Positions 38,138-45,328 of a stretch of DNA of 64,000 nt are shown in pieces. Positions within the stretch are counted from its first letter, which is position 1, and every line of letters begins with the position of its first letter. The position numbers and the translations under genes were made by a program. This DNA comes from Pandoraea oxalativorans (GTDB lineage: Bacteria > Pseudomonadota > Gammaproteobacteria > Burkholderiales > Burkholderiaceae). The stretch is taken from contig NZ_CP011253.3 of the NCBI RefSeq assembly GCF_000972785.3, forward strand, positions 2,046,001-2,110,000, in the 5' to 3' direction. The notes beneath the pieces are model-generated. The model worked only from the letters and a program-made list of their open reading frames with translations. It ran no database searches and was not told the DNA's origin.

Positions 38138-38166
38138 TTGTTGGTCCGGGCAAGGAGGACACAGCG

Positions 38167-38709
38167 ATGCGAATTCTCACCACCGAAATGCAGTACCGCG
38201 TACGACACGGTGCAGGCGCACTGAGTGCGGCCATCGTTGTGGCGCTCGGACTGTGTGCTGCACCGGCGCAAGCGCAGGACAACATCTCCCGCTCGCCGCT
38301 CATGCAGTTGGCAATGCTCACCGGCTCGATGGTGCCGGCATCGTTTATGACGACGTCGCTGCCCACCGCCTCGATCTCCGATGCGGATGTCGCCGTCGCG
38401 GCCCCGGTCGCCGACGCTGTGGTGCCGGAGCAAGCACCCGCAGTGGCGGGCAACGACGACAGTCGGACCGTGGGCGCCTCGGGCATGCCGCTCGCTGCCG
38501 CCCGTATCGACGACGAACAACTCGGAAGCCAGCGCGGCCGCAATTTGCAGGGCGCCGCGATGGTCAAGTCGCCCGGCATGGCACTCGCCAATGGTGTGAC
38601 GTTGTGGGACGAACTGCCCGGTGGTATCACGCCGACGCCGCGTCCGCAGCAACTGTCGAACGGCGTGGGCAATGTCCAGGTGACGCGTGTGACCTACACC
38701 ACGCGGTGA
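38167..38709 (+). CDS. Exported protein with LWDE motif, first gene of the Fap-like locus
   Basis: A 180-aa protein with a clear signal peptide cleaved after AQA near residue 36. The mature part is rich in Ala, Val and Pro, with ALANGVTLWDELPGG near residue 140-155 and a C-terminal GVGNVQVTRVTY that echoes the amyloid repeat. The A-N-x-V-x-LWDE segment recurs in the protein at 44536-44961. AAGGAGG lies 8 nt before the ATG, and the sigma-54 promoter lies immediately upstream. I do not recognise a known family; a periplasmic accessory to amyloid export is inferred from position. Confidence 0.75.
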   Translation: MRILTTEMQYRVRHGAGALSAAIVVALGLCAAPAQAQDNISRSPLMQLAMLTGSMVPASFMTTSLPTASISDADVAVAAPVADAVVPEQAPAVAGNDDSRTVGASGMPLAAARIDDEQLGSQRGRNLQGAAMVKSPGMALANGVTLWDELPGGITPTPRPQQLSNGVGNVQVTRVTYTTR

Positions 38710-38714
38710 TCGAC

Positions 38715-39218
38715 ATGACCCAACTCTCATTCTCGCCCGCTGTGTTCGCCACGTTGCTCGTGGCGCCCGCACCGGCCGTACTCCCGGGTCAGGCCAAGGC
38801 CGAACCGGCGACCCCGGGCGACATCGTGATCGAGCGCAACATCGGCCCGCGGATTGCCTATCGCGGCCTGCCGCGCGAAGAAAACCCCATCGGTCTCGCC
38901 GTTCCGGCGTTCCCCGCGGGGCCGTTCAACACGGCGATGGGCGCGGTGACGGCGGTGACGGATAACGAACTGACGGCGCATGCCTCCGCAGGGCTCGTTA
39001 CGGGCGCCGTGCGCTCGGGGATGGACCCGGTGATGGGTGTGCTCGTGGGCAACGCCCGTGGCGGCAATGGCTTGAACACCAGCAACGGTGTCGGCGGCGG
39101 TTTCGCGGCGGGATCAGCCGGCGGCGGTATCGGCAGCATCGGCACGCTCGTCCCGTCGGTCATCAATTCGGCGCTGGCGCCGCTCTCGACGCTGGGTGCA
39201 GCAGGAGCCGCGAAATGA
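38715..39218 (+). CDS. Small exported protein of the Fap-like locus
   Basis: A 167-aa protein with a hydrophobic N-terminus ending at a GQAKA cleavage site but lacking the usual basic residues. The mature part has IERNIGPRIAYRGLP and a Gly/Ala/Asn-rich C-terminal half (NGVGGGFAAGSAGGG). A GTG at 38706 overlaps the previous stop (GTGA) and is an alternative, coupled start; no ribosome site is visible for either. Its stop overlaps the next ATG (ATGA). By order it could stand in for FapA, but I see no sequence proof. Confidence 0.65.
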   Translation: MTQLSFSPAVFATLLVAPAPAVLPGQAKAEPATPGDIVIERNIGPRIAYRGLPREENPIGLAVPAFPAGPFNTAMGAVTAVTDNELTAHASAGLVTGAVRSGMDPVMGVLVGNARGGNGLNTSNGVGGGFAAGSAGGGIGSIGTLVPSVINSALAPLSTLGAAGAAK

Positions 39219-39865
39219 GCGCACATCGCAACCCCAGGGGTATTTCGCACGCCCTCTCGCTGGCTGCCGCTGCGGCGCTGACGTTCGCGAGCGGCATGTC
39301 GCAGGCACAGGACATCTGGATCACGAACGGTGAGCTTCTCGGCACGCACGCCACCATCGAGAACGGCGCTGCGGTCGGTGTGGCCGGCGCGCTCGGGGTG
39401 AATCAGGCGGCGGGTGTGAATAACGTGCAGGCAAACAGCACCGTGCTTTCCAACGGCGGCGGGCTGACGGTCGGCACGTCGAGCACGAATCAACAGGCAC
39501 TCGTCACGACGACGACGGGCGCTGCCAGCGCCGCAATTCAGGGCAATGCATTTTCAGGCACCTCGGGGGTGACGCAAGTCAACCAGGCGAGCGGTGCCGG
39601 CAATCTTCAACGCAACGCGACCGTCATTGTGACTGGCGATGCGTCTGGAGTGGCGAGCGTATCGGATACGGCACTATCCGCTGCGATCTCCAAGGGTGGC
39701 CCGACTGGCCACAACAACCTCAACGATCAGTTCCGCACGGCGTCCATTTCCGGTGACGCCTTCCGCGGGGTGAGCGGTGTGTTGCAAGTGAACCAGTCGG
39801 CTGGGATAGGCAATGTAACCGCAAATGTTTTTGTGCTCCGTCCCCCGGCGGGCACATCTTTTTAA
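39215..39865 (+). CDS. fapB: FapB-like minor amyloid subunit
   Basis: A 216-aa exported protein (signal cleaved after SQA near residue 31). The mature part has three copies of a degenerate repeat: LGVNQAAGVNNVQANS, TQVNQASGAGNLQRNA and LQVNQSAGIGNVTANV, each about 60-70 residues apart. The pattern V-N-Q-x-x-G-x-x-N-x-x-x-N resembles the Fap and, more loosely, the curli repeats that stack as amyloid beta-strands. Its ATG overlaps the preceding stop. Size and place fit FapB, the nucleator in Pseudomonas. The role is inferred. Confidence 0.7.
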   Translation: MSAHRNPRGISHALSLAAAAALTFASGMSQAQDIWITNGELLGTHATIENGAAVGVAGALGVNQAAGVNNVQANSTVLSNGGGLTVGTSSTNQQALVTTTTGAASAAIQGNAFSGTSGVTQVNQASGAGNLQRNATVIVTGDASGVASVSDTALSAAISKGGPTGHNNLNDQFRTASISGDAFRGVSGVLQVNQSAGIGNVTANVFVLRPPAGTSF

Positions 39866-39895
39866 CTGGGTAACTCTCTCGTCAAGGAGATGGTC

Positions 39896-41272
39896 ATGAA
39901 AACGAAAGCAATTGCAGCGGCTGCACTGCTGGTAGCAACGGGAACCGCCATGGCTTCCCCCAATCACCAGCAATATAGCTTCTCGTTCATCGGCAACGAG
40001 ACCAACGTTCTGAACCTGGTCGGCATTTTCGGTCTGGTCGGTATTCGCGGCTGCGTCACGGTGGACAACACCGGCAACGCCGTCGTGCAAAGCAACCAGA
40101 GCGTCGACGTGCACCACGTCAACCTGAAGGGACCGCTGCTTGGCAGCTATGCCACCGGCAAGGTGACGTACGGCGTCGATTCGAAGACCACCACGGTTTC
40201 GAATCAGGGCAGCGCATACCTTCTGGCTGGCAAGACGGAAACGCACTTCGACAACACCACGTCTTGGGTGAACGCGTCGGCTAACGGCCATCTGAACACG
40301 AGTCAGGCCTTCCAGGCCGGCGCAGCCTATGTTGCCGGACAGTCGAGCTCCGGCTCGGGTGGCTTCGTTGCGGGTGGCGGGTATCAATACTCGAACATCG
40401 CCGGCGGCGGAGGCATCATCGGTGGTGGCGTGATTCCGATTCCTGGTGGCCTCGCGCTCTACGGCGGCTACCTGGCTGGCAACTTCGGTGCAGGTCAGGC
40501 CTCTGCCTGGGGCGGTTATGCCTACGGTCAGCAGTCGCAACAGGCCGCCGGGTTCCTCGCAGCGGGCTTCCTGAACACGCAGAAGAGCTTCGATGCGGCT
40601 TTCCACGCAGTCGTGAACCACGGCAGCAGCTCTGTCGAGAGCGATTCCGTCGCGGCAGCGGCATTGTGGGGCTTCACCAATACGTTCACGAAGTCGACCA
40701 CCTGGGCGAAGGGCGCGATCACGTATCACGTCAACACGGCGCAGTACCAGACGATGGGCGCAACGCTCGGCAGCGGCGCATTGGCTAACGCCAACGGCAA
40801 CGTCGGTGTGAACGTGGCAGCAGGTGCCGACAACGCTCAGGCCAACAACGTCGCGATCGCTTCGCTCAATGCTCAGCCGGTGTATGCCTCGGCTCAGGTG
40901 TTTGCGAACCAGTCGTCGAAGGGGTCGGCCAGCCTCTCGCAGTTCCTCGTCAACGCCAGCGTGGGTGACGGCGCACTTGCCAACGCCAGCGGCAACGTCG
41001 GCGTGAACGTGGCTTCGGGTATCGGCAACGTGCAGGGCAACAGCATGGCGGCGGCAGTGTCGCAGTCGAGCGGCTGGTACAAGGGCGGTGCAGCCAATGC
41101 AACGGCTCAAACCGACCAGTCGGCCAGCATGAAGGCTTCGGGTGACTTCGTCGCCAATGCCTCGCTCGGCGCCGGTGCTCTGAAGATGGCAACGGGCAAC
41201 GTGGGTGTGAACGTGGCAGCCGGTATCGGCAACGTTCAGGCCAACAGCCTGTCGATCTCGGCAATCAAGTGA
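39896..41272 (+). CDS. fapC: FapC-like major amyloid subunit
   Basis: A 458-aa exported protein (signal cleaved near MASP, residue 20). The first 280 residues include a Gly/Ala/Tyr/Gln-rich part (GGGGIIGGG, GGYLAGNFGAGQASAWGGYAY). The last 165 hold three copies of GNVGVNVAxGxxNxQxN at residues 301, 366 and 434, spaced 65-68 residues, each preceded by a LGxGALxxAxG segment. Cysteine is nearly absent. These repeats closely resemble the FapC fibre repeats I recall. AAGGAGA lies 6 nt before the ATG at 39896 (a second ATG at 39890 overlaps the ribosome site). A terminator follows. Confidence 0.8.
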   Translation: MKTKAIAAAALLVATGTAMASPNHQQYSFSFIGNETNVLNLVGIFGLVGIRGCVTVDNTGNAVVQSNQSVDVHHVNLKGPLLGSYATGKVTYGVDSKTTTVSNQGSAYLLAGKTETHFDNTTSWVNASANGHLNTSQAFQAGAAYVAGQSSSGSGGFVAGGGYQYSNIAGGGGIIGGGVIPIPGGLALYGGYLAGNFGAGQASAWGGYAYGQQSQQAAGFLAAGFLNTQKSFDAAFHAVVNHGSSSVESDSVAAAALWGFTNTFTKSTTWAKGAITYHVNTAQYQTMGATLGSGALANANGNVGVNVAAGADNAQANNVAIASLNAQPVYASAQVFANQSSKGSASLSQFLVNASVGDGALANASGNVGVNVASGIGNVQGNSMAAAVSQSSGWYKGGAANATAQTDQSASMKASGDFVANASLGAGALKMATGNVGVNVAAGIGNVQANSLSISAIK

Positions 41273-41279
41273 TGTAGCT

Positions 41280-41313
41280 AACCGGTCCGGGCGTCTTCCC
41301 GGACCGGTTTTTT
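41280..41313 (+). terminator. Intra-operon terminator after the major subunit
   Basis: AACCGGTCCGGG, loop CGTCTT, CCCGGACCGGTT, TTTTC: a perfect 12-bp GC-rich stem. It ends 13 bp before the C39 peptidase ATG. It should stop most transcripts and let the subunit be made in excess of the export genes. Confidence 0.88.
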
Positions 41314-41326
41314 CATGAGGTGTGTC

Positions 41327-42037
41327 ATGAATGATGCGCGTCGTGCCGTAGTACGGATCGCTACTGTTTGCGCTCTGGCGTGCGCAAGCGTGGCCGGGCA
41401 CGCGCAGTATGCATCGGTGAGCCTGGAGTCTTCGACCGGTGTACCGGCGGTCAAGAAGATGCGCTCGTTCAAATCGATGCACTACGTGAATCTGGTCCAG
41501 CAGGAGTACGACTTCAGTTGTGGTTCCGCAGCACTGGCAACGCTGCTGCGTTATGGCTACGGGATCAACATTCCCGAGACCGAAATGATTCAGCGAATGA
41601 TGGCGTTCTCCAACCCGGACACCGTCATCAAGAACGGCTTCTCGATGCTCGACATGAAGAAATTCGTCGAGACGTTAGGGCTCGAGGGGCGCGGCTTCAA
41701 AGTGGATGTCGGTGCGCTGTACGACCTGAAGATCCCGGTCATCGCGCTCATCGATGTCAACGGCTATCAGCACTTTGTGGTCATCAAGGCAGCGAAGGAC
41801 GGACGTGTGTTCGTGTCCGATCCGGCGCTGGGCAACCGCATTATCGAGCAGGCCGATTTTGCCAAGCAGTGGAATGGCTTGGTGCTGGCGGTCATCGGCA
41901 AGCCGTTCCTGGAGGATTCACCGCTGCTCAAAGGAAACGAATCCCTGGCTGCCAAGTTGCGCGATGGCGCGCTGGCGACCGGGACGTCACCGACCCCGAT
42001 GGTGGACTTCGGCATCATCCGGGCGGACCTGTTTTGA
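41327..42037 (+). CDS. fapD: C39-family peptidase, FapD-like
   Basis: A 236-aa exported cysteine peptidase. A signal peptide (to GHAQ, residue 26) precedes the C39 domain. The catalytic set is intact: Gln59 in QQEYDFSCGSAAL, Cys65, His149 in YQHFVVIK and Asp165 in VSDPALGN. FapD is needed for Fap export, so this enzyme probably processes a subunit or an export factor in the periplasm. The ATG at 41327 has GAGGTG upstream; an ATG at 41315 lies inside that site. Downstream of the terminator. Confidence 0.85.
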   Translation: MNDARRAVVRIATVCALACASVAGHAQYASVSLESSTGVPAVKKMRSFKSMHYVNLVQQEYDFSCGSAALATLLRYGYGINIPETEMIQRMMAFSNPDTVIKNGFSMLDMKKFVETLGLEGRGFKVDVGALYDLKIPVIALIDVNGYQHFVVIKAAKDGRVFVSDPALGNRIIEQADFAKQWNGLVLAVIGKPFLEDSPLLKGNESLAAKLRDGALATGTSPTPMVDFGIIRADLF

Positions 42038-42049
42038 GATCAGACCATC

Positions 42050-42799
42050 ATGAATCGATACGTCCCGATGCTGGCCATCCCGTTGTTTGCAAGCGCCGTG
42101 CCGGCGTTCGCGTCCAACGTGGTGCCCGAGGGCTGGACGCCTGTGAGCGATGAAGTGCTTTCGCACGCGACCGGCAAGTACGCACAACAGAACATGATCT
42201 CGGGCTTTCAGCTCGTGATGCAGTCGCAGTGGCAGATGCCCACCGGCGCGAGCCTGCTCGCCACCGGCGTGCTTGGCGTGAACCAGGGGCAGGTGCAGAC
42301 CGGCTCGTCGACGGTCGTCATCCCGGGCGTCGTGAATGCCGTCGCACCGACCACGCAAGCGGTGACCGGCACCGCCAATGCACTGGTCAACGGCGTCGCA
42401 CAGATTACGCAGGTTGCGGGCGATGCCAACAACGCGCTGAACAAGGCCATCATCCAGTACGGTCCGGGCGTGTCGCTCGCGCTGCTGGTACCCATCAGCA
42501 ACAAGTCGACGAGTAACTCCAGCACCACGGTCGGCAACCTGAGCGCGAGCGTGGCGATCAGTTCGGCCGGTATGCAGCTCTCGCTCAACACCCCGAACGG
42601 CAATCTTGGACAAAGCATTGCCGGCGGCGCAGGGGGCGCCATGAACCAGATCATGCAGGTCGTGCAGGTGGCAGGGAATGCACAGCAAGTCATGAACACC
42701 ATGCAACTGAGTCTGCAGACCAGTGCGCTGACGTCGGGCGGACTACGTCAGCTCGGCATTCAGAACGCGATGGCGAATATGGTCGCCATTCGGCGTTGA
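42050..42799 (+). CDS. FapE-like exported protein
   Basis: A 249-aa protein with a signal peptide (cleaved near AFAS, residue 22). The mature part starts VVPEGWTPVSDEVLSHATG and contains GVLGVNQGQVQTGSS and QVAGDANNALNKA, then NGNLGQSIAGGAGG: Asn/Gln/Gly-rich segments akin to the subunit repeats. It lies 12 bp after the peptidase, where fapE lies in Pseudomonas, and has similar size. It may be a minor fibre component. The name is by position; sequence alone is weak. Confidence 0.6.
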   Translation: MNRYVPMLAIPLFASAVPAFASNVVPEGWTPVSDEVLSHATGKYAQQNMISGFQLVMQSQWQMPTGASLLATGVLGVNQGQVQTGSSTVVIPGVVNAVAPTTQAVTGTANALVNGVAQITQVAGDANNALNKAIIQYGPGVSLALLVPISNKSTSNSSTTVGNLSASVAISSAGMQLSLNTPNGNLGQSIAGGAGGAMNQIMQVVQVAGNAQQVMNTMQLSLQTSALTSGGLRQLGIQNAMANMVAIRR

Positions 42800-43182
42800 T
42801 GGCATGGACGGCACTCAGTGCATCGAGTGCGCGTGAACGCATTTGAAGTGAACGGAAGTGAAAGGTAAGGCGCAGCAAGCGAAGTGACGGCGTCGTGGTC
42901 GATGCATTCGGTGCGACGCCGGCAGCAACGTCCGGCAGATCTTTGTCGGACGCCATGACAACTAGACGTGGGGCGCCGCCGCAAAACACTCGCGGCGTAC
43001 AAGAAGGTGATGTCGGCAGGGCCCGGGCAGGGTGCATCGACAATGCTCTTGACGCTTTCGATCTCTGTCTCGTGTTCCGTACGCATCACCCCGCAGTCGA
43101 GCAGCAAGGACAACCGTTGTTGCAACACGTGTTTGTTGGATTGCGCGCGGACACCCGTCCGCTTTTTCACCCGGGGGGGATC
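42800..43182 (+). other. Intergenic region before the fapF-like gene
   Basis: 383 bp with no credible gene. GAAGTGAACGGAAGTGAA at 42846-42863 is a short direct repeat, and CGCCGC...GCGGCG (42974-42996) can form a hairpin. TTGACG at 43052 is a possible -35 but no good -10 follows. It lacks a clear sigma-54 site. Confidence 0.45.
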
Positions 43183-44514
43183 ATGAACACTCACCGCTTT
43201 TTTCCCGTTGCCGCTATTCCGTTGGGGGTACTGCTTTTCACGCTATCGGCCCAGGCTCAGGAGCATACGGACCCATCGCCGGATAACCGTCTCCAGATGT
43301 TGATGGACATGGTTGACCGGCAGCAGCGGGAAATTTCTTCTCTGAAGCAGCGCCTCACGGATATCGAGATGGCGCAACGCGGTCGCGGTCTGACCGCGTG
43401 GGATACCGCGCAGATCGCGCAAGTCTCGCCGGGCGATGGCTCGGCCGCCGGCTCTGCGGGCACGCCCGGTGGCGGCGCTGCCGGGGCTGCCGGACCTACC
43501 TCGGCCACGCCTATCGGCGAGACGCAGCAGATGCAGAAGAGCGAGACCGAATCGCAACGCACGCCTGCGGAAGAAGCGGTCGTTCAGGCGCAGCACGCGC
43601 CGTTGTTCGACCGCAAGCTCACCATCGATGCCGGTATCAGCTACAGCTACTACGACCGGCGCCAACTGGTGCTGAGCGGCTTTCTCGCCCTCGACGCCAT
43701 CTTCCTCGGTCAGTTGAACCTCGGCCAGACCAAGGCCAACGTGTGGACGTTCGACGTCAACACGCGTTACGGCGTGACCGACCGGTTGAGCGTGGCGTTC
43801 GATGTGCCGTACCTGTATCGCAACTCGGACTTCATCTCCGGCGGGGTGGGCGGTGCGGCGTCGTCTATCAGCGATATCAGCAAGAACTCGGCGAATATCG
43901 GCGACGTGAACGCGTCGTTGTACTACCAGCTCATGAAGGAAAACGCCAACTGGCCCGATATCGTGGCGTCGTTGCGCGTGACCGCACCGACCGGCACGTC
44001 GCCGTTCGGCATCAAGCTGGGTACGCCCGATCCGACGAACAACAACCTCACGACGCCGTCGCGGTTACCCACGGGTAACGGCATCTGGGCGATCACGGCT
44101 GGCCTGTCGTTCCTGCGCACCTACGACCCGATCGTGTTGTTCGCGAACGTGGCGTACACGTACAACGTGGCGAAGACGTTCGACGACATCTCGACGATCG
44201 AAGGCGTCGTGCAGCCTGCCAAGGTCAAGCTTGGCGACATCGTGCAGGTCGGGGCGGGGATGGCATTGGCGCTCAATGACAAGACGGCGCTGTCGATCTC
44301 GTATTCGACGGCAATCTCGCGTGCAACGAAGACGGCTTCTCCGGGCGGCCCGTGGACCACGGTGGCAGGCAGTACGACCAATGCGGCGTCGCTCAACTTC
44401 GGCATCAACTACGCCATCAACAAGCATTGGACGGTCAACGGTTACGTCAACGCTGGCATGTCGCCGGACGCACCGAACTACGTGATCGGGGTGCGTTTCC
44501 CGTACACGTTCTGA
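43183..44514 (+). CDS. fapF: FapF-like outer-membrane amyloid exporter
   Basis: A 443-aa outer-membrane protein. A signal peptide (cleaved after SAQA, residue 25) precedes a coiled coil (about residues 35-65, MLMDMVDRQQREISSLKQRL), a Gly/Ala/Ser linker, and then a beta-barrel rich in alternating aromatic residues (for example ISYSYYDRRQLVLSGF) ending in the terminal aromatic PYTF. This is the layout of FapF: a coiled coil gating a secretion barrel. It also resembles phenol-degradation MetA-type barrels. GGGGGGA lies before the ATG. It is convergent with the next gene. Confidence 0.75.
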   Translation: MNTHRFFPVAAIPLGVLLFTLSAQAQEHTDPSPDNRLQMLMDMVDRQQREISSLKQRLTDIEMAQRGRGLTAWDTAQIAQVSPGDGSAAGSAGTPGGGAAGAAGPTSATPIGETQQMQKSETESQRTPAEEAVVQAQHAPLFDRKLTIDAGISYSYYDRRQLVLSGFLALDAIFLGQLNLGQTKANVWTFDVNTRYGVTDRLSVAFDVPYLYRNSDFISGGVGGAASSISDISKNSANIGDVNASLYYQLMKENANWPDIVASLRVTAPTGTSPFGIKLGTPDPTNNNLTTPSRLPTGNGIWAITAGLSFLRTYDPIVLFANVAYTYNVAKTFDDISTIEGVVQPAKVKLGDIVQVGAGMALALNDKTALSISYSTAISRATKTASPGGPWTTVAGSTTNAASLNFGINYAINKHWTVNGYVNAGMSPDAPNYVIGVRFPYTF

Positions 44515-44535
44515 GGCTTGAGCGGTTAGGAGAAA

Positions 44536-44961
44536 TCAGCGAGCGGCGGCAGACCCCATGCGGCCGCTTGCGTTGACCTTGAGGTTCGTGGCCATCATGC
44601 CGGTCGTCTGCGGCATCGAGGAAGCGGCAATGGTCGTACGCGGCTGCGCCGTGGCAGGCAGCGACGCCTGAGTCGGTTTGGGTGAAGGGGCGGGTGGAAT
44701 CACTTCGTCCCAGAGACGAACGTTGTTGGCGACGGTCGCCGTCGAATTGACGGGTGCAATGCTGGTCGGACCAGCGTGACCGATGCTGGTGACGAGACTT
44801 CGCGATACGTTGGCGGCGTGGGTGCTGGCGAGCAAGGCGTCGCTCACTGTCGCCGGGATGCCGCCCACGCCGATGACGTCGGCCTGTGCGGTACTCGCAA
44901 TGCACGCGGCGGCAAGACAAAACACCGCACGGCGCGTTGTGCTGACGGAAATCTTGAACAT
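44536..44961 (-). CDS. Exported LWDE-motif protein, paralogue of the first locus gene
   Basis: A 141-aa protein with a signal peptide cleaved after AQA (about residue 27). It carries ANNVRLWDEVIPPAPSPKP, matching ANGVTLWDELPGG...PTPRP in the 38167 gene product; the rest is Ser/Thr/Ala-rich. The C-terminus is not shared. It lies on the opposite strand, 21 bp from the fapF-like stop, and is divergent from the LuxR-type regulator. Function unknown; the shared motif suggests a common binding partner. Confidence 0.7.
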   Translation of the reverse strand: MFKISVSTTRRAVFCLAAACIASTAQADVIGVGGIPATVSDALLASTHAANVSRSLVTSIGHAGPTSIAPVNSTATVANNVRLWDEVIPPAPSPKPTQASLPATAQPRTTIAASSMPQTTGMMATNLKVNASGRMGSAAAR

Positions 44962-45328
44962 GGCGTGCCCCCCGGCCTCCGCTGACTGTCCTCTCAGACT
45001 TTTTGTATTTTATTGCGTCGGATGGGAAAAGAAAGGGAAAAAAGTAATAGCGGAATTTCCGAAATTTGAGTAAATAATTTACGCAAATTGCGGAATGTCG
45101 CGTTGAGGCAACAGGGATAAGGCTCCGCGCGAAACCGATTCGCCGCCATGCGGGCTAAGCGCATAAACTGCCTTGAAAGCAAGATGACGCCTTATGTGTA
45201 AACCGCGACAGAGGCTGGAGGATTCCTTCGGTTTTTGTCCTGTTAAAAACAACGCTAAAGGCGCGTACGTTCGAAAAAGAAAGCGGGGCGGCGGCGTGGG
45301 GATGCCGACCGGAATGACAGGGGAAATC
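44962..45328. other. AT-rich divergent regulatory region
   Basis: 367 bp between the divergent LWDE gene and the LuxR gene. It is markedly AT-rich from about 44998 to 45090 and contains the 27-bp palindrome. Both promoters must lie here; no strong -35/-10 pair was fixed. Confidence 0.6.
45063..45089. promoter_or_regulatory. 27-bp palindromic operator candidate
   Basis: AATTTGAGTAAAT-A-ATTTACGCAAATT: 12 of 13 base pairs are symmetrical around position 45076. It is probably the site for a dimeric regulator, perhaps the neighbouring LuxR-type protein. Confidence 0.65.

Larger units (their letters stand above)
37470..38166 (+). other. Long regulatory region before the amyloid-like locus
   Basis: 697 bp with a terminator at its start, no credible gene, and the sigma-54 promoter at its end. 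The long upstream stretch is the expected place for activator enhancer sites; ACGTTTTCGG and ACGTCAATGTTTTC at 38044-38106 are possible AT-richer sites. No cyclic di-GMP riboswitch was recognised. Confidence 0.5.

Noticed and set aside
37470..38166. Frames of 60-180 codons in the long intergenic region
   Set aside because: Low-complexity, Arg/Ser-rich products with no ribosome sites; the region fits a regulatory role.
39674..41482. 602-codon frame antisense to the amyloid-like genes
   Set aside because: Arg/His-rich composition and no ribosome site; the sense frames have signal peptides and repeats.
42960..43000. Second sigma-54 promoter upstream of the fapF-like gene
   Set aside because: GG and GC pairs are present but none has the 10-bp spacing with a TGGCAC-like context.
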